DNA of 64,000 bases, from assembly GCA_011389985.1 (NCBI GenBank), contig JAABTH010000008.1:1-64000 (forward strand), read 5' to 3'. The translations under genes were made by a program, and so were the position numbers. Shown here one piece after another: positions 48,578-58,470 of this stretch. The notes under the pieces are model-generated. The model did no database searches. It worked only from the letters and a program-made list of their open reading frames with translations, and had not been told where the DNA came from. Origin of the DNA: Bacillota bacterium (GTDB lineage: Bacteria > Bacillota > Dethiobacteria > DTU022). Within the stretch, counting starts at the first letter, position 1. Each line of letters opens with the position of its first letter.

Positions 48578-49969
48578 CTACCCAATCCTGTGATCATTCT
48601 TCAGAGTCTCATAGGCAAGCTGCAGTTGTTTTTTTACAGCCTCTGGAGCAGTTCCGCCCCGGCTTTTACGGGCCTCAATCACTTTGGCAGGGTCAAGAAG
48701 GGTATCAATATTATCTGCCAGGCTGGGATGAAACTGTGAACGGGTTTTTTTATCCAGCTCACGTAAACGAATATTTTTTTCATGACAGTAGGCAATTATC
48801 TTCCCCACTATGTGGTGGGCATCCCTGAATGCAACCTGTTTGCGAACCAGATAATCGGCCAGATCGGTTGCACACAGATAATCGTCATCAACAGCAGCCT
48901 CCATGCTGGCCCTGTTTATACTCATAGTTTTTAACATCTCAGCAAAGAGGGGCAGCATTAATTTAATAGTGTCGATGGTATCGAAAAAACCTTCCTTATC
49001 TTCCTGCATATCTTTATTGTAGGCAAGGGGCAGACCCTTCATGACAGTTAAGAGTGCAAAAAGGCTGCCGTATATTCTGCCGCTTTTTGCTCTGACCAAT
49101 TCTGCTACATCGGGGTTTTTTTTCTGCGGCATCATGCTGCTGCCGGTGGTGTAGGCATCATCAAGTTCAATAAACCCAAATTCTGCAGTTGACCAGGTAA
49201 CCAGCTCTTCGCTGAAGCGGCTTAAATGCATAACCAGTATCGCTGCAAAGGAAAGAAATTCCAAGATGTAATCTCTGTCGCTAACGGCATCAATACTGTT
49301 TTCGTAAAGAGCAGTAAATCCAAGGTTTTCTGCAACCTTTTTACGATCAACGGGAAAGCCGGTTCCGGCCAGGGCACCTGCTCCCAGGGGCATTAGATCG
49401 GCACGTTTTAAGGCGCCATGTAATCTCTCCCGGTCACGCTGCAGCATCCAGAAGTAAGTCAGAAGATGATGTGAAAGGAGAACCGGTTGAGCTCTCTGCA
49501 TATGAGTATACCCCGGTATAAGCAAACCAGTATAACGTTCGGCAAGCCCAAGTATTGAGCTTTGCAGCTTTTCAAGCTCACCCATTACTACCTTGCCCTC
49601 TTTAAGCATATACATATGCATATCGAGAGCTACCTGATCATTGCGACTGCGCCCGGTATGAAGCTTACCGCCGACCGCGCCAATCTTTTCAGTAAGCCTT
49701 TTTTCGATATTCATATGAATATCTTCAAAACTAAGATCAAAGGGGAATTTGCCGGACGTAATCTCATCTTTTATTTCATTCAAGCCTTCTATAATTAATA
49801 CGGCTTCACTGGGATCAATGATCTCTTTTTCTGCCAGCATCCCAACATGAGCTATACTGCCCTCGATATCGCAAAACGCCAGGCGTTGATCGAATGGCAG
49901 AGAAGCGGTAAACCGCAGTACCGCTTCTGCTGTATCTTTTGTAAAACGGCCCTGCCATGGCTTTTTCAG
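48578..49969 (-). CDS. argH: Argininosuccinate lyase, probable CTG start overlapping the argG stop (track ORF 48578..49840 is N-terminally truncated)
   Basis: In-frame upstream extension reads (M)KKPWQGRFTKDTAEAVLRFTASLPFDQRLAFCDIEGSIAHVGMLAEKEIID; GGGAGGAGG sits about 7 nt before CTG; downstream GSSMMPQKKNPD signature. Confidence 0.88.
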   Translation of the reverse strand: MKKPWQGRFTKDTAEAVLRFTASLPFDQRLAFCDIEGSIAHVGMLAEKEIIDPSEAVLIIEGLNEIKDEITSGKFPFDLSFEDIHMNIEKRLTEKIGAVGGKLHTGRSRNDQVALDMHMYMLKEGKVVMGELEKLQSSILGLAERYTGLLIPGYTHMQRAQPVLLSHHLLTYFWMLQRDRERLHGALKRADLMPLGAGALAGTGFPVDRKKVAENLGFTALYENSIDAVSDRDYILEFLSFAAILVMHLSRFSEELVTWSTAEFGFIELDDAYTTGSSMMPQKKNPDVAELVRAKSGRIYGSLFALLTVMKGLPLAYNKDMQEDKEGFFDTIDTIKLMLPLFAEMLKTMSINRASMEAAVDDDYLCATDLADYLVRKQVAFRDAHHIVGKIIAYCHEKNIRLRELDKKTRSQFHPSLADNIDTLLDPAKVIEARKSRGGTAPEAVKKQLQLAYETLKNDHRIG

Positions 49970-51201
49970 TTTTTTGCCTCCTCCCGCTTTTCTTCTTTTT
50001 GTTTCATATCCATCATTCCTTTAATAGTCAGCGGTAATCCATAAAGGTTGATAAAACCCTGTGCATCTTTTTGTTCGAAAAGTTCATCTTTTTCAAAGGT
50101 TACCATATCATGGTGGTATAGTGTATACTCTGATTCCCTACCGGCTACACTCATATTGCCCTTATACAATTTAAGTGATATTGTTCCGGTAACACATTCC
50201 TGGGTCTTTTCAACAAAACCATGAAGCGCTTCACGAAGTGGGGTGAACCAGAGTCCGTAATAGATCATTTCTGCATATTTCAGGGCAAGTGTTTCCTTGT
50301 AATGAAGTGTCTCACGATCTATTGTATAATGCTCCAGTTCGCGATGTGCATATGTTAGAAGAGATCCCCCGGGCGTTTCATATATACCTCGGGATTTCAT
50401 GCCCAGCAGGCGGTTTTCTACCAGGTCAACCCTGCCGACAGCATTTCTTCCGGCGATTAAATTCAGTTCATCTACAAGCTGCACCGGTGAAAGTGTAATT
50501 CCGTTTACTTTTACAGGAATACCTTTTTCAAACCCGATAGTAACCATTTCAGGCTCATCAGGGGCATCTAATGGATCAACTGTTAACCTGAACATATCCT
50601 TGTCGGGCTCGCGGTTCGGATCTTCCAATATTCCACCTTCAAAACTGATATGCCAAATGTTACGGTCCATACTGTATGGTTTTTCCGCGGTTACAGGAAT
50701 TGGGATATTATGATTACAGGCATAGTTTATACAATCGGTTCGGGACTGAAGTTCCCACTCCCGCCACGGCGCCACAATTTTAAGGTAGGGGTTTAACGCC
50801 TTAACTGCAAACTCAAACCGAACCTGATCGTTACCTTTACCCGTAGCTCCATGAGCTATGGCCGTTGCACCGACTTTATCGGCGATTTCAACCAGTTTTT
50901 TACCGATAACCGGACGGGCCACTGCTGTTCCAAGCAAATATTTTCCTTCATATACGGCACCGGACTGAACCATGGGAAAGATGTAATCTTTAACAAGCTC
51001 TTCCCTGATATCTTCTATAAATACCTGCGAAGCACCAGTTCTTAATGCTTTTTCCTCAAGACCTTCAAGCTCGGCATCCCCCTGCCCCACATTAGCAGTC
51101 ATCGCCACAATATCATAATTATATTTCTCCTGTAGCCATTTAACAATTACTGAGGTATCCAGACCGCCCGAGTAGGCAAGTACCACTTTTTCTTTAGCCA
51201 T
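49966..51201 (-). CDS. argG: Argininosuccinate synthase
   Basis: KVVLAYSGGLDTSVIVKWL, AHGATGKGNDQVRFE. Confidence 0.97.
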   Translation of the reverse strand: MAKEKVVLAYSGGLDTSVIVKWLQEKYNYDIVAMTANVGQGDAELEGLEEKALRTGASQVFIEDIREELVKDYIFPMVQSGAVYEGKYLLGTAVARPVIGKKLVEIADKVGATAIAHGATGKGNDQVRFEFAVKALNPYLKIVAPWREWELQSRTDCINYACNHNIPIPVTAEKPYSMDRNIWHISFEGGILEDPNREPDKDMFRLTVDPLDAPDEPEMVTIGFEKGIPVKVNGITLSPVQLVDELNLIAGRNAVGRVDLVENRLLGMKSRGIYETPGGSLLTYAHRELEHYTIDRETLHYKETLALKYAEMIYYGLWFTPLREALHGFVEKTQECVTGTISLKLYKGNMSVAGRESEYTLYHHDMVTFEKDELFEQKDAQGFINLYGLPLTIKGMMDMKQKEEKREEAKN

Positions 51202-51226
51202 ATCAAACTCCTCCTTGTTAGTTTTT

Positions 51227-52390
51227 CTAGATTAATTTTTTAAGTACTGCTAATCCATCCTCCAGCTCGTCATCGCTTAAGGTAAGCGGAGGAAGCAGAC
51301 GCAGAATTTTATCACCGATAGCATTGATTAACAAACCATGTTCCGTACATTTTTCCTGCACATATTTAGCTTCGGGCCTCTCTAATTCAAGTGCGCAGAT
51401 CAGGCCGAGGCCGCGAAACTCACCTGATGGACAAGCATCTTCAAGTTCTCTTTTTAACCGTATTCCTTTCGCCGCGACTTCATCCATAAATCCTGCCTCA
51501 GAGATGATCTCCATCACTGCCAGAGCTGCAGCACAGACTACAGGATTTCCACCAAAAGTAGAGGCATGATCACCGGGAATGAAAACATCTTTGCAGTTTT
51601 CCCCGGTCAGTAAAGCGCCGATCGGCAGCCCACCGCCAAGTCCTTTGGCAACCGTTAACAAATCAGGTTTCACTGCAAAATTTTCATATGCCCAAAACTT
51701 ACCTGTCCGCCCCATACCACACTGCACTTCATCAAAAATCAGCAGAAGTCCATTGCGATCGCACAAATGCCTTAAGCCCTCGATAAAATCAGGCTCAGCC
51801 ACATGCACTCCGCCCTCGCCCTGAATAGGCTCAATCATAACCGCTGCAGTCTGGTCATCAATTAGAGCTTCAAAGGAGTCAAGATCATTAAATGTGGCAT
51901 AAGAAAAACCTTCCAGCAAAGGCTTGAAAGCCTGCTGATACTTTTTCTGGCCTGTTGCTGCCAATGCTGCCATGGTCCGCCCGTGAAAGGAACGTTCAGC
52001 CGCTATAATCTTATAACGCCCGGGCTTAAATTTACGGATAAGTTTAATAGCAGCTTCATTGGCTTCAGCCCCGCTGTTGGCAAAAAAAACTTTTCCGCCG
52101 GGTAGGGTTTTATCAACCAGTTCTTTCGCCAGCAGAACCTGCGGCTCTGTATAGTACAGGTTTGATGTGTGGCTTAAAATTCCAGCTTGTTTACAAATTG
52201 CTTCAACTACCTGCGGGTGGCAATGTCCGGCAACATTAACCGCCAGTCCGCTTAAGAAATCAAGATATTTCTTGCCCTGATCATCCCACAGATAAGAACC
52301 CTCGCCCCTGACCAGATAAGGAGTAGAATCGGCTTTCCGGTTATAGGTATTGATAATATATTTTGCTTCCATCTCCTGTATTTTGCTCAT
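51227..52390 (-). CDS. argD: Acetylornithine aminotransferase
   Basis: FANSGAEANEAAIKL, LLIFDEVQCGMGRTGKFWAYE, GDHASTFGGNPV. Confidence 0.95.
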   Translation of the reverse strand: MSKIQEMEAKYIINTYNRKADSTPYLVRGEGSYLWDDQGKKYLDFLSGLAVNVAGHCHPQVVEAICKQAGILSHTSNLYYTEPQVLLAKELVDKTLPGGKVFFANSGAEANEAAIKLIRKFKPGRYKIIAAERSFHGRTMAALAATGQKKYQQAFKPLLEGFSYATFNDLDSFEALIDDQTAAVMIEPIQGEGGVHVAEPDFIEGLRHLCDRNGLLLIFDEVQCGMGRTGKFWAYENFAVKPDLLTVAKGLGGGLPIGALLTGENCKDVFIPGDHASTFGGNPVVCAAALAVMEIISEAGFMDEVAAKGIRLKRELEDACPSGEFRGLGLICALELERPEAKYVQEKCTEHGLLINAIGDKILRLLPPLTLSDDELEDGLAVLKKLI

Positions 52391-52414
52391 TTCAACTTCC
52401 CTCTCCCTATTCTC

Positions 52415-53314
52415 TTATTTGGTAACCATTGTGCCGACACCGGCATCGGTGAATATTTCAAGGATAAGCGAATGGGGAACCCGCCCATCAATTATATGAG
52501 TTCTGCGAACACCACCATCTAAAGCCATAAGGCAGGATTCGACTTTTGGGACCATGCCACCGCTGATTTCACCATTTAGGATCATTGCCCTTGTTTCACG
52601 ACGATTGATTGAAGATATAAATTTCAGGGAGTTCTCATCTTCGCGATAGATACCATCAACGTCGGTAAGAACAATCAGTTTTTCCGCTTTTAAAGAAACA
52701 GCCAGTTCGCCGGCAACATAATCAGCGTTAATATTCAAGCTTTCACCATTCAATCCGGCTCCAATTGATGAGAGAACAGGAATATAACCGTTTTCACTGA
52801 TAGTATGAATAAGAGCCGGGTTGATCTGGATAATTTCGCCTACACGTCCCAGGTCGATTTTTTCTTCGCCTGCTTCACTATTAACCGGAACTTTTTCTTT
52901 ACGCCGGGCCTGCAAAATTTCTGCATCACGGCCGCTTAAACCTACCGCCTTTGCGCCCTGCTGGTTAAAGAGGCTTACAATGTGCTGGTTTACCTTGCCC
53001 ATTAAAACCATTTCAACAATCTCCATGGTTTCATCATCAGTGACTCTTAGACCATTTATAAAATGAGGCTTTTTACCCAGCTTTTCCATCACCCGGGTAA
53101 CCTCTTTGCCGCCACCATGGACCAAGACCGGTTTTATACCGATATATTTCATCAGAACAAGATCCAATATAACCGATTCCATCAGATCGGGACTGACCAT
53201 AGCCTGCCCGCCGTATTTGATCACAAAATATTTTCCGGCATAAGCTCGCATATAAGGCAGGGCTTCTACAAGAACTTCAGCCTTGGGAATACTGCTTAAA
53301 GCTTCCTGATTCAA
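52415..53314 (-). CDS. argB: Acetylglutamate kinase
   Basis: KYFVIKYGGQAM, VLVHGGGKEVTRVMEKLG, LTDVDGIYRED, GGMVPKVESCLMAL. Confidence 0.97.
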   Translation of the reverse strand: MNQEALSSIPKAEVLVEALPYMRAYAGKYFVIKYGGQAMVSPDLMESVILDLVLMKYIGIKPVLVHGGGKEVTRVMEKLGKKPHFINGLRVTDDETMEIVEMVLMGKVNQHIVSLFNQQGAKAVGLSGRDAEILQARRKEKVPVNSEAGEEKIDLGRVGEIIQINPALIHTISENGYIPVLSSIGAGLNGESLNINADYVAGELAVSLKAEKLIVLTDVDGIYREDENSLKFISSINRRETRAMILNGEISGGMVPKVESCLMALDGGVRRTHIIDGRVPHSLILEIFTDAGVGTMVTK

Positions 53315-53334
53315 CTTTTTTCACCTGCTTTCAT

Positions 53335-54555
53335 TTAACTACGGTAATCAGCATTAATATTAATATATTCATGACTAAGATCTGTTCCCCAGGCAGTAAC
53401 CTGGGCAGTTCCAATTTTTAAATCAACGACGACAGAGATATTGCGTTCCTCCAATACGTTTTTCATATTTTCTTCGCTAAAAGGTACAGAACCGCCGTTT
53501 CGGGCAACTTGGTATGGACCAATAAAGATATCCACGAGGGAAGGATCAAAATCTATTCCGGCATAACCAAGAGCGGCAATAATTCTGCCCCAGTTTGCAT
53601 CTTCACCGTAGAAAGCAGTTTTCACGAGGGGTGAATTTAGAATACTACGAGCCATAACCCGGGCGCCGGCTTCGCCAGCGGCTCCTTTAATGGTCAGAGT
53701 AATTAGTTTGGTCATGCCTTCACCATCTTCAACAATCTGCAGGGCCAGTTCGCGGCAGACTGCCTCAAGCATCTCTTTAAATGGCTCAAAGAAAACACTC
53801 TCTTCAGTTACTTCAACCCCTGCCGCTGCCCCGTTAGCTAATATGAGGGCAGTATCGTTGGTAGAAGTATCACCATCAACAGTAATAACATTAAATGACC
53901 TGTCGGATGCCTCACCGAAAAGCTTTTGTAATAAGCCGCGTTCAATTTTCACATCGGTAACTAAAAACGCCAACATAGTTGCCATGTTGGGGCATATCAT
54001 TCCGGATCCTTTGGCCATGCCTGCAATGGTAAACTCACCTTCCGGCATGGTGCACTGGTAGGCAGAGAGCTTGATTTTGGTGTCTGTAGTCATAATAGCC
54101 TTCGCTGCGTCAATATCCGCTTCATAACCGTAACCAAGGGCATCTGGAATCATATTAATACCGGCATTAACCCTATTCATCGGCATTGGTTCGCCGATGA
54201 CCCCGGTAGAACAAACCATAATCTGTCCTGAATTGAAGCCAAAAACTTTAGCAGTATTGTTTGCCATGGCTTTTGTATCGAGCAACCCCTGGCTGCCGGT
54301 GCATGCATTTGCATTCCCGCTGTTTATAATCACAACCCTGATCTGGTTTTCAAGGTGCTCCCTGCACAAATGAACCGGGGCCGCCTGAACGAGGTTACGG
54401 GTAAAAACACCTGCTGCAGCGGTATTATACTCACTGTAAATTATCGCCAGATCATTCTTGCCCTTCTTAATTCCGCAGGAAAAACCGGCTGCTTTAAATC
54501 CTTTGACAGCGGTTATACCACGGTTTTTTAACTTTTTTATGATCGTTTCTTTCAC
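53335..54555 (-). CDS. argJ: Glutamate N-acetyltransferase/amino-acid acetyltransferase
   Basis: NSGNANACTGSQG, KGSGMICPNMATMLAFLVTD (autoprocessing ATMLAF), GEDANWGRIIAALGYAG. Confidence 0.97.
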   Translation of the reverse strand: MKETIIKKLKNRGITAVKGFKAAGFSCGIKKGKNDLAIIYSEYNTAAAGVFTRNLVQAAPVHLCREHLENQIRVVIINSGNANACTGSQGLLDTKAMANNTAKVFGFNSGQIMVCSTGVIGEPMPMNRVNAGINMIPDALGYGYEADIDAAKAIMTTDTKIKLSAYQCTMPEGEFTIAGMAKGSGMICPNMATMLAFLVTDVKIERGLLQKLFGEASDRSFNVITVDGDTSTNDTALILANGAAAGVEVTEESVFFEPFKEMLEAVCRELALQIVEDGEGMTKLITLTIKGAAGEAGARVMARSILNSPLVKTAFYGEDANWGRIIAALGYAGIDFDPSLVDIFIGPYQVARNGGSVPFSEENMKNVLEERNISVVVDLKIGTAQVTAWGTDLSHEYININADYRS

Positions 54556-54609
54556 AACCCTACCTCCGCTTCATACTTAGTAATTGATATTTAATAGCTT
54601 TCTTATTAT

Positions 54610-55644
54610 CTAAATAGCCACATAGTTAAGACCGGCTTCTTCCGGCAGACCCAGCATTATATTCATATTTTGAACAGCCTGTCCGGAAGCGCCCTTAAGC
54701 AGGTTATCAATAACCGAAATAACAATAATACGATTATTACGATTGTCATATTTAACTGCGATGTCGCAAAAATTACTGCCACGAACCAAACGGGTTTCAG
54801 GTAAAGATGGACTTTTCAATACCCGCACAAATGGAGCTTCTCTGTAGAATGCTTCGAATAAATGATTAAGCTCTTTTTCATTGATTAACTCTGTCGGTTC
54901 GGTGTAAATAGTACTTAATATGCCCCTTACCATTGGAACCAGATGAGGTGTAAATGTTACCCTTAAGTCCTTACCTGCTAATCGACTAAGCTCCTGTTCA
55001 ATTTCTGCAGTATGTTGGTGATTAGCCACCCTGTAAGCCTTAAAGTTTTCTGTACAGTCAGGAAAATGAAAAGGCTGTTTAGGAGCTCTGCCCGCCCCGG
55101 AAACACCGGATTTTGAATCAATAATTATGCCGTCCGTTTTTATTATCTTTTTGCTGAGAAGTGGAGCAAGCGCAAGTAAAATACTGGTTGGATAACAGCC
55201 TGGGTTGGCAATAAAGTCTGTGCTTTTGATCATATCTTTATTAAGCTCCGGAAGACCGTAAACTGCTGTGCCAAGCAGTGCTGCAACGGGATGCTCCAGA
55301 TCATACCATTCTTGGTACAAAGAAGAATCGCCCAACCTGAAATCAGCGCTTAAATCAATAACTTTAAACCCCTTTTTATAGAGTTTTGCCGCTGTCTCTG
55401 CCGAATGACCATGAGGTAGGGCGCAAAAAACCACTTCAACCGATTCAGGTATTTCTTCAACTCTAATCTGTTGCAGAACCAGATCAACCATGCCCCTAAA
55501 CTGAGGATGTATTTCACTGTATTTTTTACCGGCAGTACTTCCCGAGCATAATAATACTGGTTCAACTGCCGGATGGGCTTTTAGTAAGCGTACCAACTCA
55601 ACGCCCGTATAACCGGTTGCTCCCAAAACTGCCGTTTCGATCAT
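54610..55644 (-). CDS. argC: N-acetyl-gamma-glutamyl-phosphate reductase
   Basis: AVLGATGYTGVELVRLL, IANPGCYPTSILLALAPL, SGVSGAGRAPK; start trimmed to ATG with GGAGGGG upstream. Confidence 0.95.
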   Translation of the reverse strand: MIETAVLGATGYTGVELVRLLKAHPAVEPVLLCSGSTAGKKYSEIHPQFRGMVDLVLQQIRVEEIPESVEVVFCALPHGHSAETAAKLYKKGFKVIDLSADFRLGDSSLYQEWYDLEHPVAALLGTAVYGLPELNKDMIKSTDFIANPGCYPTSILLALAPLLSKKIIKTDGIIIDSKSGVSGAGRAPKQPFHFPDCTENFKAYRVANHQHTAEIEQELSRLAGKDLRVTFTPHLVPMVRGILSTIYTEPTELINEKELNHLFEAFYREAPFVRVLKSPSLPETRLVRGSNFCDIAVKYDNRNNRIIVISVIDNLLKGASGQAVQNMNIMLGLPEEAGLNYVAI

Positions 55645-55667
55645 CTTATACCCCTCCAAAATAAATT

Positions 55668-55935
55668 AAGCTCCTCATCCATTAAAGGACGAGGAGCTCG
55701 CGGTACCACCTTTATTGATCGACAACTACTAGCCGATCCGCTTAAACCGTTTTCATGAAAAACGGCCTTGATAACGGTATAAAACCGGGCCAGCCTACAC
55801 ACCGGTTTTATAAACCGGCTTCAACCACCACCTCCGGGGTGCGCTTCACCGTTTGCTTACGGTCCGGACTTCCACCAACTCCGGCTCGCTTCTACCTCCA
55901 CAATTCGGTTAATCTCCCCTTCACGGGCATTATAA
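55668..55935 (-). promoter_or_regulatory. T-box leader of the arg operon
   Basis: Minus strand AAGGTGGTACCGCG (plus 55699-55710 CGCGGTACCACC), terminator GAGCTCCTCGTCCTTTAATGGATGAGGAGCTT, upstream AGCGAGCCGGAGTTGGTGGAAGTCCGG and GAAGCGCACCCCGG. Confidence 0.93.
55669..55697 (-). terminator. T-box-associated terminator upstream of argC
   Basis: GCTCCTCATCC ATTAAA GGACGAGGAGC inverted repeat. Confidence 0.8.
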
Positions 55936-56030
55936 TATTGCTTTAGATTCTAACACACACTGACTAGATGTCAATAGCCTTCTGCAAAAAAATATTAGTC
56001 AACCACAAACTTAGTTAAATAGTACATGGC

Positions 56031-57584
56031 TTAGAGGGGTATATTACCATGTTTGCGCATAAGGCGTTGTTCATGCTTCCCGCTCACCATGTTGAGACCA
56101 CGGATAAGATAAGCACGGGTATCGCAGGGATCAATTACTTCGTCAATCCATCCGCGGGCAGCGGCAATATAGGGATTTGCATATTTTTCCCGATACTGGT
56201 CAACCAGTTCTTTTCGCTTAGCTTCTTTATCTTCAGCTGCATCAATATCCCTGCGGTTAACGATATTTACAGCACCTTCAGGACCCATAACAGCAATTTC
56301 TGCTGTCGGCCAGGCCAGACATAAATCAGCACCCAGTGAACGGGAGTTCATCGCTATATATGCACCGCCGTAAGCTTTGCGCAAAATTATTGAGATCTGA
56401 GGTACTGTTGCTTCAGAATAAGCATAAAGCACCTTTGCTCCATGCCTGATTATACCGCCCCATTCCTGTTCAACCCCTGGCAGATATCCCGGCACATCAA
56501 CAAAGGTGATCAGCGGCAGATTAAAACTGTCACAAAAACGAACGAAACGGGCAATTTTGTCAGATGAGTTTATATCCAGGCAACCCGCCTTAACCCGGGC
56601 CTGGTTGGCAATTATTCCGACTGCACGACCATTTATGCGAGCAAAGCCAACTACAGCATTTTGCGCATAATCACGGTGAACTTCAAAAAGCTCGCTTCCA
56701 TCAACAACTCTATTGATTACATCACGAACATCGTAAGAACGGTTCGGGTTTTCAGGAACCAGGGTCTTGAGATCTTCCTGGCTCAGTTCCGGCTCGCGTG
56801 GTTCTACCATAGGAGGATCATCAATATTATTTGAAGGAAGATAGCTTAGTAATTTCCGTATCTGTTGAAAACATATCTTTTCATCTTCTGCAAAAAAATG
56901 TGCCACTCCACTGTTCTTGTTGTGAGTTGCAGCGCCGCCAAGTTCTTCGGCAGATACAGTTTCTCCTGTTACTGCCTTAATTACCTGGGGGCCGGTAATA
57001 AACATATTGCCTATACCACTGACCATAAAAACAAAATCTGTAATAGCCGGTGAATATACAGCTCCCCCGGCGCAGGGCCCCATGATTACCGAAAGCTGGG
57101 GAATAACCCCTGAACAGAGAGTATTTCGGTAAAATATATTGCCAAAACCATCCAGGGAATATACACCTTCCTGGATACGGGCACCTCCTGAATCATTCAA
57201 ACCGATAACAGGGGCCCCGTTTTGTGCTGCCAGATCAAGAATCCGGCATATTTTAGCGGCATGTACTTCACCAAGTGAACCTCCTGCAACTGTAAAATCC
57301 TGAGCGTAAACAAATATTTTTCGGTTATCGATCATACCGTAACCGGTAACAACGCCCTCACCGGGATTGGGGTAATCAAGACTGCTGGCATCTTCAAGAC
57401 CTGTTTGGGAAAAAGTGCCGATTTCTACAAAGCTATCTTCATCCAGCAAACTGTTCAATCTTTCCCGTGCAGTCCTTTTACCTTTTTTGTGCTGATCGGC
57501 AATTCGTTTTTCACCCCCGCCGGCCAAAGTACGGCTGCGTCTCTCTTCGAGGTGTTTAAGTTTTTCATCCATATCTGTCACCAC
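56031..57584 (-). CDS. Acyl-CoA carboxylase/methylmalonyl-CoA carboxyltransferase (12S-type) subunit
   Basis: HKKGKRTARERLNSLLDEDSFVEIG, GLNDSGGARIQEGV, MGPCAGGAVYSPAITDF, GGAYIAMNSRSLGAD. Confidence 0.93.
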   Translation of the reverse strand: MVTDMDEKLKHLEERRSRTLAGGGEKRIADQHKKGKRTARERLNSLLDEDSFVEIGTFSQTGLEDASSLDYPNPGEGVVTGYGMIDNRKIFVYAQDFTVAGGSLGEVHAAKICRILDLAAQNGAPVIGLNDSGGARIQEGVYSLDGFGNIFYRNTLCSGVIPQLSVIMGPCAGGAVYSPAITDFVFMVSGIGNMFITGPQVIKAVTGETVSAEELGGAATHNKNSGVAHFFAEDEKICFQQIRKLLSYLPSNNIDDPPMVEPREPELSQEDLKTLVPENPNRSYDVRDVINRVVDGSELFEVHRDYAQNAVVGFARINGRAVGIIANQARVKAGCLDINSSDKIARFVRFCDSFNLPLITFVDVPGYLPGVEQEWGGIIRHGAKVLYAYSEATVPQISIILRKAYGGAYIAMNSRSLGADLCLAWPTAEIAVMGPEGAVNIVNRRDIDAAEDKEAKRKELVDQYREKYANPYIAAARGWIDEVIDPCDTRAYLIRGLNMVSGKHEQRLMRKHGNIPL

Positions 57585-57613
57585 TTTCTACTTAGTAAAC
57601 TCTGATGCTATAT

Positions 57614-58024
57614 TTATTGATCACGCTCACAAAGTTCAATTAAGACTCCGCCTGTCGACTTAGGATGAAGGAATGCTATTCTTGCTCCACCGGCGCCGTA
57701 TCGGGGTTTTTCATCGATAAGTGCCACTCCCTGTTCTTTAAGTTGTTTAATTTTTTCATCAATATTGGAAACCCTGAAAGAAAGGTGATGAATTCCCTCG
57801 CCTTTTTTCTCAATAAACTTGCCAACCGGCCCATCAGGATCTGTAGATTCAAGTAACTCTACTTTACTCTGGCCAACCGGGAAAAAAGCAACTTTTACCT
57901 TCTGTTCTTCAACAATTTCAGTTCCGCTGCACTCTAGACCAACCTGATCCCTGTATAGTTTCATTGCTGCCTCGAGATCGCTTACCGCTATACCTACATG
58001 ATCTATTTTTTCAAACAAGATCAT
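57614..58024 (-). CDS. mce: Methylmalonyl-CoA epimerase
   Basis: MILFEKIDHVGIAVSDLEAAMKLY, GEGIHHLSFRVSNIDE, STGGVLIELCE; start trimmed from the 184-aa ORF. Confidence 0.94.
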   Translation of the reverse strand: MILFEKIDHVGIAVSDLEAAMKLYRDQVGLECSGTEIVEEQKVKVAFFPVGQSKVELLESTDPDGPVGKFIEKKGEGIHHLSFRVSNIDEKIKQLKEQGVALIDEKPRYGAGGARIAFLHPKSTGGVLIELCERDQ

Positions 58025-58040
58025 CTCTCCAATCTGTTTT

Positions 58041-58436
58041 TCAATTAAGCTTGCGTTTGATAAAACCGATGATATCTTCAGTCGAAGAACCGGGTGTAAA
58101 TACTTCAGCAACACCGTGCTCTTTGAGATAAGTAATATCTTCTCTGGGTATGATACCGCCAACAACAACTATTATATCACTGCTGTCCTGTTCCCGCAGC
58201 ATTTCCACAATAGGCGGTATAAGCTGCATGTGTGCACCTGAAAGAATGCTTAAACCGATAACCTGCACATCTTCCTGCAGGGCGGTTTCGACAATCTGTT
58301 CCGGTGTTTGTCTCAGCCCTGTGTATATAACTTCCATGCCGGCATCTCGAAGCGCCTGGGCTACCACCTTCGCACCACGGTCATGGCCATCGAGACCTAT
58401 TTTACCGACAAGCACCCGTAAAGGTTTATCGGCCAT
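58041..58436 (-). CDS. Methylmalonyl-CoA mutase, B12-binding subunit
   Basis: [43 protein letters not shown] (DxHxxG). Confidence 0.96.
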   Translation of the reverse strand: MADKPLRVLVGKIGLDGHDRGAKVVAQALRDAGMEVIYTGLRQTPEQIVETALQEDVQVIGLSILSGAHMQLIPPIVEMLREQDSSDIIVVVGGIIPREDITYLKEHGVAEVFTPGSSTEDIIGFIKRKLN

Positions 58437-58470
58437 CCGTCAACTCCTCCTCGCATCTACAAGCTTTATT

